NCBI RefSeq assembly: GCF_028583425.1
Contig: NC_072793.1
Coordinates: 60,269,028-60,333,027 of the forward strand
Origin: Eublepharis macularius
Lineage: Eukaryota; Chordata; Lepidosauria; Squamata; Eublepharidae
Direction of reading: 5' to 3'
DNA length: 64,000 bases
Below are positions 58,001 to 64,000 of the stretch, one piece after another. The translations under genes and the position numbers were made by a program. The first letter of the stretch is position 1; every line of letters begins with the position of its first letter. Below the pieces are notes generated by a model that saw only the letters and a program-made list of their open reading frames with translations, was not told the DNA's origin and ran no database searches.

Positions 58001-60229
58001 GTCCAGGCCATTAGGTGACACAAAGCATTTCCTGTTAAACAAATTCATGGAGGCCTAAGTGGCACTGCATGACTCCAGGCCCATTTCATTCCCCTTTTAC
58101 TCATCTAGAGAACAGATAATAAGATAGAGCGGCCTGCAATGGAGACTAGGTGTGCCTAATCCCAGGTGCTAGCTTGGTTTACTCTGGGTCTGTCTTCTGA
58201 TGTCAGCCATAATGGAGCTGTATGTGCCCCTAGCTGAATCCTAAGGGACTTGTGCTCCTCTTCTCGGATTGTCTGAGATCAATATCTTGGAGCTGTTTTC
58301 AGTTTTCATTTCACATATGCGGCTGCATGTGAAGAAGCACTGGAAGGAATCCAGGTTTAACATGGTTTGGCTTGAGGCTGCAGGACTGAAGAACTGATGC
58401 TGCCAGGCATTTGGGCAGGTGTGGGCCTCACCTGCTTTGAGTAATGACATATTCTAGAGTTATTTTGCAAAGCTGATTTTCAGACAGTGCAGGCAGGCAG
58501 ATGGGAAGGGCATTACATGTACCTACTTGCATAATGCAAGGGACAAGTGTCGATTTCCCTCCCTCCTTCGAGAAGGGGTGGGCAGCGGCCCTTACCTGGT
58601 GGCCCCTGGAGGCTCACCTGGAGGGGAGCAGCCATTTGGCAAGCCCAGAAAAAATTGAGGGAAGGGTGCAGCAGGCCCTGAGGGGAGCAGGAAGAGTATG
58701 AGATAAATTAGCTGTCAAGGATGGGTGTAGAAGAAGTCCTAACTGACAGACAAGCTTTGCCTTGTGGTCCTTGAGGGGAAAGAAAGGGAGGAAAGTAACA
58801 GGGTGGGTCTATTCTTTGTACAGGAGAGAGAAGCTGCAGTGGGGGGTGAAAACAGACTTTGCAGGAAGTGGGGTTAAGGCTGCAGGTCTTGTTTATGGAT
58901 GGCCTTTACCATGAGAATGCATCTTGCTGTTGCTAGCTGACTCTAGACTGGCAATAGCACTAGTCATGCAATACACGTATTTGGTACATGCATACATGCA
59001 TGCATGCATGAAAAACAAAAGGCACAGAGCTCCTCCACAGGCTGGCCAAAGGCCTCCAGAGCCTACCTGGAATGTGGAAATGCCTAGGAGCCTGGTATGA
59101 GGTTGGTGTGGAAGACCTCACATCTAACTGGCTATAGTAGGGGGAACTGCGTCCACTCTCTGTTCCTTGAAAGAGCAGATTTGAGGGAGCAGCAGAGAAA
59201 GAGAGAGAGAGGGAGTGGGAGAGAGGCAGAGGAAAACCAGTGTTAAAAGCAGCCATGTTAGAAGAGTAGCAAGCCACTTGTGAATCAATGACGGGGATGC
59301 ATGGATGGAGGGGTGGTAGGGGCTCCTACACACCATGGTGAGGGAGGGGTGTTGGGTTCACAAATGAATAGGAAACAAAGGAAAATTCCCCAGGTGCATG
59401 TCATTAGTGACAGTTCTAAACCCATTCCAGGGATATCAAACTCCACATCAGGATCTAGCTTGCAGAACTGATATTGGTGGTGCAGGGTTCAGTAGCATGT
59501 GTACCAGAGTCTTCGTTTTGGCACAGGGCGAGGTTCCAGTAAGCAAATATATTAAAGAAGACCCAGATAAATTCTGCTGGATATTCTTTTGGGGTGTGTT
59601 TTTCTTCCCTGTTCTGGCAATGCCTTCATACAATATGTCAAAATTCAGATCTGGTTTGTGTTCATGCTGAAGGATTACTACCTAGCATCTCTGACTGTGG
59701 CTGCACATGAATCCTGTGGCACCTGTTGCTTCCCACACCATCCACTCCTTTCAGTTTCAGCTCTGGCAGAGTCACCCTTATTTGACTTTCCATAGAAAAG
59801 AAGACATTTATATATGGAGTGAAGTCCCAGTCAGTGATAAACTCTTCTCTGTCTTGAGGACAGATAATGTACTTGGCCACTTGACTGTTTCTCTGCCAAG
59901 AAGTGGTCCTGCTCAGCACAGAAAGCTACACATGATTTTCAAAAAGACATTGCAACGTAAAGTCTTCTGGGCATCGGAAGATGTTCTGGTCCCGAATGTG
60001 CCCCTGAGAGAAGTTTGAACGTCCAGATGATGTTGCCATACTGGTTTGTGTGCGGTCTCTGTACTGAGCTTATTCATGAGGAAAGAGTCCTCTCCTTACC
60101 TGAGCGGTAATAATGATGTGGCGAGCGAGGGATGGTGGGTGACATGCCTTGGCGGCTGTAGGTTGGGGAGTCAATGTAGCCTGGGCTGGAGGCTCGCCTC
60201 TGCCTGATGTCCATGCTTTCATAAATGTC
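33909..60229 (-). CDS. ABLIM3: Actin-binding LIM protein 3, C-terminal half of gene
   Basis: Twelve exons encode 327 codons including stop. ABLIM proteins link F-actin to partners through N-terminal LIM domains and a C-terminal villin headpiece; ABLIM3 works at the actin cytoskeleton and with STARS/SRF signalling. Seen here: linker blocks '[17 protein letters not shown]', '[12 protein letters not shown]', 'SKTSEDI', '[10 protein letters not shown]', '[12 protein letters not shown]', '[16 protein letters not shown]', then the headpiece ending '[13 protein letters not shown]'. ABLIM3 is preferred to ABLIM1 or ABLIM2 because of '[14 protein letters not shown]' and the KKQARLF end. Phases are 0-1, 1-1, 1-1, 1-1, 1-0, 0-1, 1-1, 1-0, 0-1, 1-0, 0-0, 0-stop. 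LIM-domain exons are not in the window. Confidence 0.93.
34248..34861 (+). mobile_element. Possible solo LTR
   Basis: A 7-bp direct repeat AAAGGGA (34241-34247, 34862-34868) flanks about 614 bp that begin TTTGTAATG and end CGTTACA (TGTAA/TTACA complementary). A polyadenylation signal followed by a GT/T-rich stretch (aataaactttgttttgtt, about 34766) lies near the right end, as in an LTR R-U5. No internal retroviral or Gypsy coding is present. The start is off TG by two bases, so the boundaries are tentative. Confidence 0.5.
35447..35892. mobile_element. hAT-like MITE, CAGGGNTCATTT termini
   Basis: Perfect 8-bp duplication GGTAGATC (35439-35446, 35893-35900). Termini CAGGGGTCATTT and AAATGAGCCCTG are inverted with one mismatch. 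The interior has three copies of a ctcattagcat unit near 35486 and several 'aaaatggc' blocks. It has no coding capacity. Located in the last ABLIM3 intron. Confidence 0.88.
36345..36425 (-). CDS. ABLIM3: ABLIM3 exon, headpiece N-terminal subdomain
   Basis: 81 nt, phase 0 to 0, acceptor cttggcttgtag, donor TTAGAG|gtgagt. Encodes [18 protein letters not shown] and on to DVDRTRLE, the first half of the villin headpiece. It joins directly to RHLSPEEF in the last exon. The reading frame on entry depends on the 8-nt exon at 37430. Confidence 0.96.
36426..38358. other. ABLIM3 introns around the microexon
   Basis: Apart from the 8-nt exon at 37430-37437, no coding or repeat family was recognised in these two introns. 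Other ORFs here are chance. Confidence 0.5.
37430..37437 (-). CDS. ABLIM3: ABLIM3 8-nt microexon
   Basis: Minus strand reads ccattacag|AATATAAG|gtaacc. With the G left over from the exon at 38359 it completes GAA TAT AAG (E-Y-K), the residues expected between 'NWGMR' and 'IYPYE' in the family. The 8 nt change phase from 1 to 0, and without them the headpiece frame is lost. Upstream is a long pyrimidine tract (tctattttctttctctttct, about 37448-37470). Identified by frame and family residues, not by similarity alone. Confidence 0.88.
38359..38419 (-). CDS. ABLIM3: ABLIM3 exon (pre-headpiece linker)
   Basis: 61 nt, phase 0 to 1. Acceptor ttactctgcag, donor CGAG|gttagt. Encodes [20 protein letters not shown], the conserved stretch just before the headpiece. 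The donor has gttagt instead of gtaagt, which may weaken it next to the microexon. Confidence 0.95.
38920..39195 (+). repeat. L2-like LINE 3' UTR copy
   Basis: Shares tactgtctgttgctttaag, ggatagtt and the terminal gtaatccgtcttgaatctcagagagaaag...gactataaata with the copy starting at 63690 and with 42590-42715. Located in an ABLIM3 intron. Confidence 0.7.
39196..40111. other. ABLIM3 intron, nothing recognised
   Basis: No repeat family or exon was recognised. Confidence 0.45.
40112..40170 (-). CDS. ABLIM3: ABLIM3 exon ([14 protein letters not shown])
   Basis: 59 nt, phase 1 to 0. Acceptor ttgcttttcag, donor CCGG|gtaagt. Encodes [20 protein letters not shown], a basic Ser-rich linker segment strongly conserved among ABLIM proteins. 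Confidence 0.95.
40625..40649. repeat. GA/CT microsatellite beside the 30-nt exon
   Basis: About 12 AG units on the plus strand, that is a UC repeat in the ABLIM3 pre-mRNA at intron positions +19 to +43. Confidence 0.9.
40668..40697 (-). CDS. ABLIM3: ABLIM3 30-nt microexon
   Basis: Acceptor tttctttttctttacag, donor AGCG|gtatgg. Phase 1 to 1 over 30 nt, encoding [10 protein letters not shown]. Length divisible by three means it could be included or skipped without shifting frame. A (CT)n tract begins 19 nt into the downstream intron. Confidence 0.92.
41068..41190 (-). repeat. Fragment of a lizard interspersed repeat
   Basis: Contains catagggttttcaaagcaagag and gttgtttgccattgcctgcctc, a segment I recognise from a common squamate repeat whose other end resembles 5S rRNA. 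That end is not present here. Confidence 0.5.
42100..42715 (+). repeat. L2-like LINE C-terminal and 3' UTR fragment
   Basis: Broken plus-strand frames resemble the C-terminal part of L2-type ORF2 near 42120-42350. The sequence continues to a 3' tail gagaaaggctgactataaataaacaaacaac matching 11290 and 38920. Confidence 0.65.
42740..43245 (+). pseudogene. CR1 LINE 3' fragment
   Basis: A 141-codon open frame (42742-43167) carries '[19 protein letters not shown]', '[19 protein letters not shown]' and 'QLPREV', the C-terminal end of CR1 ORF2. It is followed by the typical CR1 end gggttggactagaaggtctgtatggccc ... ccttccaactctgtgattat. It is 5'-truncated, as usual for CR1. The open frame suggests it is not very old. 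Confidence 0.92.
43588..43735 (-). CDS. ABLIM3: ABLIM3 exon ([12 protein letters not shown])
   Basis: 148 nt, phase 0 to 1. Acceptor atggtacgtag with a pyrimidine tract slightly upstream, donor GGCT|gtaagt. Encodes [17 protein letters not shown], then [10 protein letters not shown] and a Ser/Gly linker ending SSLNG. The LILKEEM block is the ABLIM family hallmark in this linker. Confidence 0.95.
44008..44067. repeat. 20-bp tandem repeat, three perfect copies
   Basis: Unit aaccagtcaaaggggaaaag at 44008, 44028 and 44048 with no differences. It lies in the intron 200 bp downstream of the ABLIM3 exon at 44269. Confidence 0.95.
44269..44333 (-). CDS. ABLIM3: ABLIM3 exon ([10 protein letters not shown])
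   Basis: 65 nt, phase 1 to 0. Acceptor tttccttgtag, donor CAAA|gtgagt. Encodes [18 protein letters not shown] then GMHK. RRFSS resembles a basophilic kinase site and is followed by an acidic patch, as in the family. Confidence 0.95.
44866..45090 (+). repeat. tRNA-derived SINE abutting an ABLIM3 splice donor
   Basis: A box in gctgtggcacagtggtcaag, B box in ctggtttgaatccc, core ggccttgggtgagccactcc, 3' end agagcggtatgtaagtgcag plus (TTA)n tail at 45075-45090. Oriented antisense to ABLIM3. The tail ends six bases from the exon-intron junction at 45097/45096. Confidence 0.88.
45097..45231 (-). CDS. ABLIM3: ABLIM3 exon (SKTSEDI ... EYWTF)
   Basis: 135 nt, phase 1 to 1. Acceptor ttgttgcttttgcag, donor AAAG|gtaaca. 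Encodes [19 protein letters not shown], then [18 protein letters not shown] and TFQGSPK. The donor has C at +5 and A at +6. A SINE tail begins at +7 (see 44866-45090). Confidence 0.95.
45726..46637 (+). promoter_or_regulatory. L1 5' UTR with presumed internal promoter
   Basis: About 0.9 kb. The first 220 bp are CpG-rich (gcggccggcggggtg, cgcggccgactg). L1 elements carry an internal Pol II promoter here. The short ORF at 46264-46455 has no recognisable similarity. Confidence 0.7.
46638..47432 (+). CDS. L1 ORF1 protein (RNA-binding)
   Basis: 264 residues, open, with start at MSKKEW. Residues 1-100 are a heptad-rich coiled coil for trimerisation, with a tandem 'SELSEVK' duplication at 41-54. 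Residues about 105-185 are the RRM ('QLRFRGLPE', then '[16 protein letters not shown]'). Residues about 190-255 are the basic C-terminal domain. The protein packages L1 RNA as a nucleic-acid chaperone. It is shorter than the 338-residue human ORF1p, mainly in the N-terminal part. Its stop overlaps the ORF2 start by 4 nt. Confidence 0.95.
   Translation: MSKKEWQSAIENLDKKLLEVIKEFKDMKLELIKEVKQTVKSELSEVKSELSEVKKGMETIQSELQGTQQRVKTVEGAMENLADTQQTEMRLMRGRMAVAESRHMEKQLRFRGLPEVEGKTAQEQMTEVLAEYLGKEEEDVVAILDVAYRVNSRIATQRKLPRDMIVQFTTRNMKEKIVTKQFQDPLEIDGKTIIIMKELPRSVLLDRKKYKGLIQMLKDMKIRYRWELPEGLSFEFGGAKKRIRSEREMERFIRDNEKDLPTRL
47429..51190 (+). pseudogene. L1 ORF2 (endonuclease-reverse transcriptase), one stop
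   Basis: 1253 codon positions in a single frame with one TGA at 49823-49825 (codon 799). Domains: AP-type endonuclease 1-235 with N11, E40, Y110, D140, N142, D204, D228 and H229 in place; a linker; the reverse transcriptase at about 450-760 with '[10 protein letters not shown]', 'NYRPISLL', 'VDAEKAFD' and catalytic FADD at 695-698; and a Cys-rich CX2C-X8-H-X4-C motif at about 1112-1129. The stop lies just after the RT domain at 'RLNL', so the C-terminal segment with the Cys motif is cut off. No frameshift is present. Transcribed antisense to ABLIM3. Confidence 0.95.
51191..51870 (+). other. L1 3' UTR with G-tracts
   Basis: Contains G-runs at about 51209-51230 (two long G blocks) and a polypurine G-rich tract at about 51760-51781 (aaaagggggggaaagggaggggg), then the A-rich tail. 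Mammalian L1 3' UTRs also have a G-rich polypurine tract. Confidence 0.8.
51888..52707. other. ABLIM3 intron, nothing recognised
   Basis: No exon or repeat family was recognised. Confidence 0.45.
52716..52928. mobile_element. hAT-like MITE, TAGGGTTGCC family, copy 3
   Basis: Perfect 8-bp duplication ACCTCATT (52708-52715, 52929-52936). Ends ...AGGGTAGCCAACTCCAGG and CCTGGAGATTGGCAATTCT are inverted. This is the 'gaattgttctct / ccccaggggaatt' subfamily common in lizards. Confidence 0.88.
52937..54130. other. ABLIM3 intron, nothing recognised
   Basis: The 134-codon minus ORF at 53662-54066 lacks splice context and domains and is taken as chance. Confidence 0.4.
54144..54346. mobile_element. 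Hairpin insertion, Penelope-terminus type
   Basis: Arms tagcacctataagactgac ... and its complement flank gagctttcgtgagtcaaactc. A perfect 13-bp duplication ACAATCACTCCTT (54131-54143, 54347-54359) bounds the element. The gctttcgtgagtc motif is very common in reptile repeats that I associate with Penelope-like elements. Confidence 0.75.
54362..54747. mobile_element. hAT MITE, TAGAGATGGGCA termini
   Basis: Termini TAGAGATGGGCACGAAC and its complement at the right (ATGCCCATCTCTA). Perfect 8-bp duplication CTCCTTAG (54354-54361, 54748-54755). The AGAGATGGGCA terminus and 8-bp duplication are classic hAT. The interior is made of repeated 'ggttcatg / gaaccat' inverted motifs, with no transposase. 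Confidence 0.92.
54756..57200. other. ABLIM3 intron, mostly unassigned
   Basis: A short repeat-like segment at about 56225-56320 (ccatatccttggaactgatttcc...). No exon could be supported, although a minus-strand donor-like sequence (gctgtaagtagc near 55700) was noted. Confidence 0.4.
57201..57251 (-). CDS. ABLIM3: ABLIM3 exon ([13 protein letters not shown])
   Basis: 51 nt, phase 1 to 1, donor CACG|gtacag. Two in-frame acceptors are possible, tttttgcctccag (start 57251) and gctgctgcag (start 57242), differing by 9 nt (three residues). The first has the better pyrimidine tract and is chosen. [13 protein letters not shown] is a signature of this gene family. Confidence 0.92.
57252..58973. other. 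ABLIM3 intron, nothing recognised
   Basis: No repeat family or exon was recognised. Confidence 0.45.
58974..59010 (-). promoter_or_regulatory. TGCATG array, candidate RBFOX sites
   Basis: On the transcribed (minus) strand there are four TGCATG sites at about 58986-59008, three overlapping in a (GCAT)n run, and one more near 58974. They lie 57-94 nt downstream of the donor of the 99-nt ABLIM3 exon. UGCAUG is the binding site of RBFOX splicing factors, which usually promote inclusion when downstream. Because it is palindromic and simple-repeat-like, function is an inference. Confidence 0.5.
59067..59165 (-). CDS. ABLIM3: ABLIM3 exon ([17 protein letters not shown])
   Basis: 99 nt, phase 1 to 1, so skippable in frame. 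Acceptor gctctttcaag, donor TCCAG|gtaggc. Encodes [20 protein letters not shown], then [12 protein letters not shown]. Rich in Ser, Pro and Tyr. A GCATG cluster lies in the downstream intron. Confidence 0.95.
59166..60099. other. ABLIM3 intron, nothing recognised
   Basis: A (GA)n-rich stretch near 59199-59220 lies about 35 bp upstream of the acceptor of the exon at 59165, giving a (CT)n pyrimidine tract on the transcribed strand. Nothing else was recognised. Confidence 0.5.
60100..60229 (-). CDS. ABLIM3: ABLIM3 exon ([17 protein letters not shown])
   Basis: 130 nt, phase 0 to 1. Acceptor cctcttttgacttcctag, donor CTCAG|gtaagg. Encodes [20 protein letters not shown], then [18 protein letters not shown] and HYYRS. 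It is the 5'-most ABLIM3 exon in the window and lies just C-terminal of the last LIM domain. Confidence 0.96.
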
Positions 60230-61576
60230 CTAGGAAGTCAAAAGAGGAATGATAAAAGACTCAGCCCCTAGGGAGGCATGCACACAGGCCCATGGCAAAG
60301 ATCTCAGTACTTTTACTTTTGACTCCATTCTGGGAAAACCACTCCCTTCCCCATCTGATGTAACGACATTACATGGACAATTGGCTCACTCTTCCATTTT
60401 AATATATTCTGGGGTCACCTTCTACAAGCTAACTCCAAAGTCTAACAGCAATATAGTTCAGGCCCCTCAGAACTGGGATCTTCTTGGCCTTTTTCTTAAT
60501 GAATATTTCTTCAATCACTCACTCTATGAGGCCCAGCCACACAGACCCTCATATTACCCTGGCATGCCATTTGATTACCTGAGAATATGGAGACAAAGTT
60601 CCAAGAGACTGGAAGTGACAGGAGGCCAGAGACCAGCCATGATGGAGTGAAGAATGAGGAAGGAAGGAAAAAGAGGGGAAAATACAATTACAAGCTCACA
60701 TTATTGCTCAGGGCTGCAGCACCGTTCATCTCTTTCCCCCATCCCTCTGTTACTGTCCATTTAGGAAAATGACAACCTGTCAGGGCACGGAGGAAAACCT
60801 GGTGAAAACTCCAGAAGAACAAAGTGGCCATGAAGAGAGGGCAAAGCTGGCTATATTTTCATCTCCAAATGCTGAGAGAAAAAACAGCCAAATAGCTCTC
60901 TTCCCCTCAGACAGATACACTTCTCCATACTGTATTATCCTCTCCAGCAGTAAACAGCCCTCACAGCCACAAGCTCTTCCTTTCCACTGCCCCCAGTAAC
61001 GGTTTGTTTTAAGAGTGTGTGTAATGACTCCTACATTCAAACACACACAGCTCCAGCACAGGCTAACTGTAGATGCAACACCCCATTCTACAATGCTTCA
61101 TATATTACATTGGGTTCTTAGGCACAAGTGTGACACACAAATCTGGTAGACTAGACTGAGCACCTCAAATTTCACTGGTTAAAGTTATATTTGATCCTTC
61201 ATACATGATGAACATGCAGGTTTTCAGCCGTTTCCCTGCTTTTTCTAATCATGTTTTCATGCTGTCATTAGGAAAAATATCTCTGAAGCAGCCCTATCTC
61301 AGCTTTCAGATTCCTCTCAAGTTTTCTATTTCTTTTTCACAAATACAAAGGACATTTCCTGTATATATTCATGTGAGGAAAGTAGACAAGCTTTCTAAGT
61401 GCCATTTATTTTTGTCAAGACCTCTTTTTCCCCAGGTCCATGTCTGGATACTTCTAACTGCAGCAAATACCACTCCACACCTGGCAGAAATGCACTCAGT
61501 GTAGGCTATAAGTACTGCACAGAGTAATTCAATGCAAGAGAGATGCACCAGACCCAGGCTGACATGCATGTGCTGA
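60230..61576. other. ABLIM3 upstream intron, nothing recognised
   Basis: No LIM-domain exon (Cys/His pattern) was found on the minus strand and no repeat was assigned. Confidence 0.45.
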
Positions 61577-61973
61577 CCAGGGTTGCCAGGTCCCATGGGG
61601 GCCAAATGGAGGGATGGGGCAATGGTGGGTACTTGCCCTTCATTGCTGGAAAGTGACAGCATTTCCAGAATGACACAGAAGCAACAGGTTGCACTGGGAC
61701 CTATTCTCTAAAAATCAGCCCAAAACTTAGCATTTGGGGCTGATTGTTAGAGAACTGGCCCATGGTACAACCTGTCATTTCTGCATCATGCCACAAATGA
61801 TGATGGTCCAGGTGCGCTCACATCAATATTGGCTGTGTACTTCCCAGGCAGACTACACATGGTTGGCTGCTCCCTGCACCTTCCCGCCCTGCCACTGGCT
61901 AGGTGAGCGGAGGTGGAGGGTGGTGGCTAGTGGTGGGAGACGCCTCTGCTCCCAGCAGGAGTTTGGCAACCCC
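61577..61973. mobile_element. hAT-like MITE, TAGGGTTGCC family, copy 4
   Basis: Perfect 8-bp duplication TGTGCTGA (61569-61576, 61974-61981). Ends CCAGGGTTGCC and GGCAACCCC are inverted. The interior has gtgagcggaggtggaggg, matching the interior of copies 1 and 2. Confidence 0.88.
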
Positions 61974-61981
61974 TGTGCTGA

Positions 61982-63689
61982 TACCACATCAGCGTTGTTG
62001 CATTACAGCATTGGGTTTGCTTGAACAAGGAGAGAAACGGCATGTATGAAGTATACAAGGAGAGGGAACCTGTTGATTTCAACTTCCCTTTCTGCCTACC
62101 ACTTGTGCTCCTATGCCTGGCTGTTTGACTAGGGTGGCAAAACTCAGAGAAGGACAAGACTCACATACCTTTACTTGCCAGATGCAGTTTTTCTCACATC
62201 TCTGCATGGCAAGATGCATTTGCCAAAATCATCTCTTCTGTCCAACTATTTAAGGAACATGAGCCCTGTCCTCTCTTGCAGTTGGACACCCTAAACTTGT
62301 CCAAGGAGATATCTGTTATAGCACCGCCAAGTCTGTTGCCTTCCTAGGAGGTCCTCCTGCCTTTGTAAGGCATCCTCTACCCTATTAACATGTTTTGAAA
62401 TTACAAAGAGTAAGCAAGGCTGACGCTTCTGCCTTCAGTAGCAAGTTAAAGCACAACCTTATTCTGCATCTGGAAAAGATGGAACATGGACTAGAGAAGG
62501 AATCACCGAGGAAGGGATGCAGCCAGGATGGAATATGGGGAACCTGTTGCTGGTCTCAGCTCAAACACCGAATAAACTAAACTAAAGTGCTGGTCATGGA
62601 AAGCGCTTCTGCTGGTCAGAATCAGATCTGGCCTGGCCCCTCAGCTGAACATTAGCAGGGCATATCAAACAGGGAGTCGAGAATCCCAGAACAGAACAGC
62701 CTTGAAGAAAGACAAAGGAGCTACAGAACATTATAGACGCTAGTAGATTAGAAAAAGGCTTGCTCATATCAATAAATATAATATGAATTGGGGCCCAGGT
62801 GTGTGAAATCTCCGAGAGCGGTGAAAGTGTCCAGTCAAGGACAGAAAGGAATGTAAGAGTTCAAAGAAGGCCATACTGGTTGGCAGCCTACAGATAATTC
62901 TATGTACGAGAAGCCTGTAATGATTATTTTTCATATTCTTCGTTATGATTAAAAGTAGCAAGAATGTACTAACACAGCTTTTATATAAACTGAAGGACAG
63001 CTGAGCAAAAATGTACATCCTAGCAAGTGGGCCAGTTAACTATTGTAAGAAGATGATTCTGAAAGTCTATAAATATGGGAGTCGGAATTGATAATTAGCT
63101 TCTTCTTGGAAGAAGCTCTTTGCCTTGTGATCGTACTTACTCTTGGGTAAGACATTTAATGGAGTCATGTAATTGCACTCTCGTAATTATCTATTCAGAA
63201 TTAATGGCTGGTATTATCATGTTCTTTTAAGATAGTCAGTGTTGCAGATGTTAATAGTCACATTTTAATAAAAGATAAAATGGAAGTCAAGATTGTCTAA
63301 TAGTGTTTACTTGTGTTCTATACCAATAACAGCCCGGTGTATTGTTGGGTGTACCTCCTGCTTAGAGATTAATGATCTGATAGAGGATAACTACCCAGAG
63401 GCCTAAGACTTTTCAGGTGCACACCTACATCTGAATCCGGCCTGACAAGCATTATCCAGAACATGATCCTGAATATGATACTCCCAATATTTATAACAGA
63501 GGAATTAGTAAGATTTCAGTAGATGTAATGGTAATAAAGACACTGTTAACACCCAGAGCTGAATCTTGCAATCCATCAGCACAAGATACTGATGGTCATG
63601 GATTTTCCCGTGTTCTTCGCCCCACAGTACTACTTTCCAAACATGGGAAAGTTTATTACCAGGATTAGGGGACCCATGTGGAGCCATAG
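61982..63689. other. ABLIM3 upstream intron, nothing recognised
   Basis: No LIM exon, repeat family or RNA gene could be supported. Confidence 0.4.
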
Positions 63690-63892
63690 CTATGAAGGTA
63701 CTACTGGGTACTGTCTGTTTATGTAGATATGCTCTTACTGGATAGTGCCCACATAGTTAAACATGTCTTATTTATTTACTATGCTTTGTTTCAGCAATGT
63801 TTCATCTCTGTATTCGGATTTATGCTTTTTTTCAAATTTCTTCAACCTATAACCATATTGTATTGTTCACTGAATGTCCTAGTTGTTGACTT
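63690..63892 (+). repeat. L2-like LINE 3' UTR copy, end lost
   Basis: Starts ctactgggtactgtctgttt and runs parallel to 38920-39195 through gttcactgaatgtcctagttgttga, where it is cut by the next element. Confidence 0.7.
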
Positions 63893-64000
63893 GGGCTGAA
63901 TCCACACTTACTGGCATAGCGCTAAACAGTCGGAATGATAGCGTCTTCCTGGCACGTTTTATGACGTCATCGTGCCACGAGAACAGCATCGTGGCGCGAT
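63893..64000. mobile_element. CpG-rich foldback MITE, cut by window end
   Basis: Begins gggctgaatccacacttac and has the CpG-rich interior (gatgatagcgtcttc, cgtggcgcgat, gacgtcatcgtgccacgag) seen in the elements at 11764 and 13885. Only the left part is inside the window. Confidence 0.6.

Noticed and set aside
60230-64000. Search for LIM-domain exons upstream of 60229
   Set aside because: No minus-strand CX2C/H-C pattern with splice sites was seen, so the exons are taken to lie outside the window.
1-64000. CRISPR arrays, operons or prokaryotic islands
   Set aside because: No spaced direct-repeat array or gene-dense region; the window has spliced exons and eukaryotic retroelements throughout.

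Overview
The window looks like nuclear DNA from a squamate reptile (lizard, gecko or snake). It contains spliced vertebrate exons set in long introns, a nearly intact L1 LINE, L2-like and CR1 LINE fragments, a Penelope-like element, a Helitron remnant, tRNA-derived SINEs of the Sauria type, and many short hAT- and Harbinger-like elements of kinds I associate with lizard genomes. The genus cannot be told from this sequence alone.

One protein-coding gene is certain. Twelve minus-strand exons between 60229 and 33909 encode the C-terminal 327 codons of an actin-binding LIM protein, best matched to ABLIM3. They start in the linker just after the LIM domains and end with a complete villin headpiece and stop codon. 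All splice phases chain without a break, but only if an 8-nt microexon at 37430-37437 is included. The LIM-domain exons lie beyond position 64000. The 3' UTR runs below 33909.

About 10 kb downstream is a CpG island (about 23.2-24.3 kb). It holds a plausible minus-strand first coding exon with a consensus donor. AFAP1L1 follows ABLIM3 in tandem in human, so this may be its promoter, but the coding piece is too short to identify. Positions 1-23800 would then be its first intron.

Layout: 1-23 kb is repeat-dense (Harbinger-like MITE with TAA target duplication, several hAT-like MITEs with perfect 8-bp duplications, Helitron helicase remnant, Penelope reverse transcriptase remnant, truncated L1, L2-like LINE). 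23-24.3 kb is the CpG island. 24.3-33.9 kb is intergenic sequence and 3' UTR. 33.9-60.2 kb is ABLIM3. Its largest visible intron (45232-57200) carries a full-length 6.1-kb L1 in antisense orientation with a perfect 17-bp target duplication and a single internal stop in ORF2. 60.2-64 kb is upstream ABLIM3 intron.

The most interesting signals are the 8-nt microexon, whose skipping would remove the actin-binding headpiece; a SINE whose tail reaches to within 6 nt of an ABLIM3 splice donor; GCATG and UC-repeat arrays just downstream of short exons; and the young L1 with a 4-nt ORF1/ORF2 overlap.
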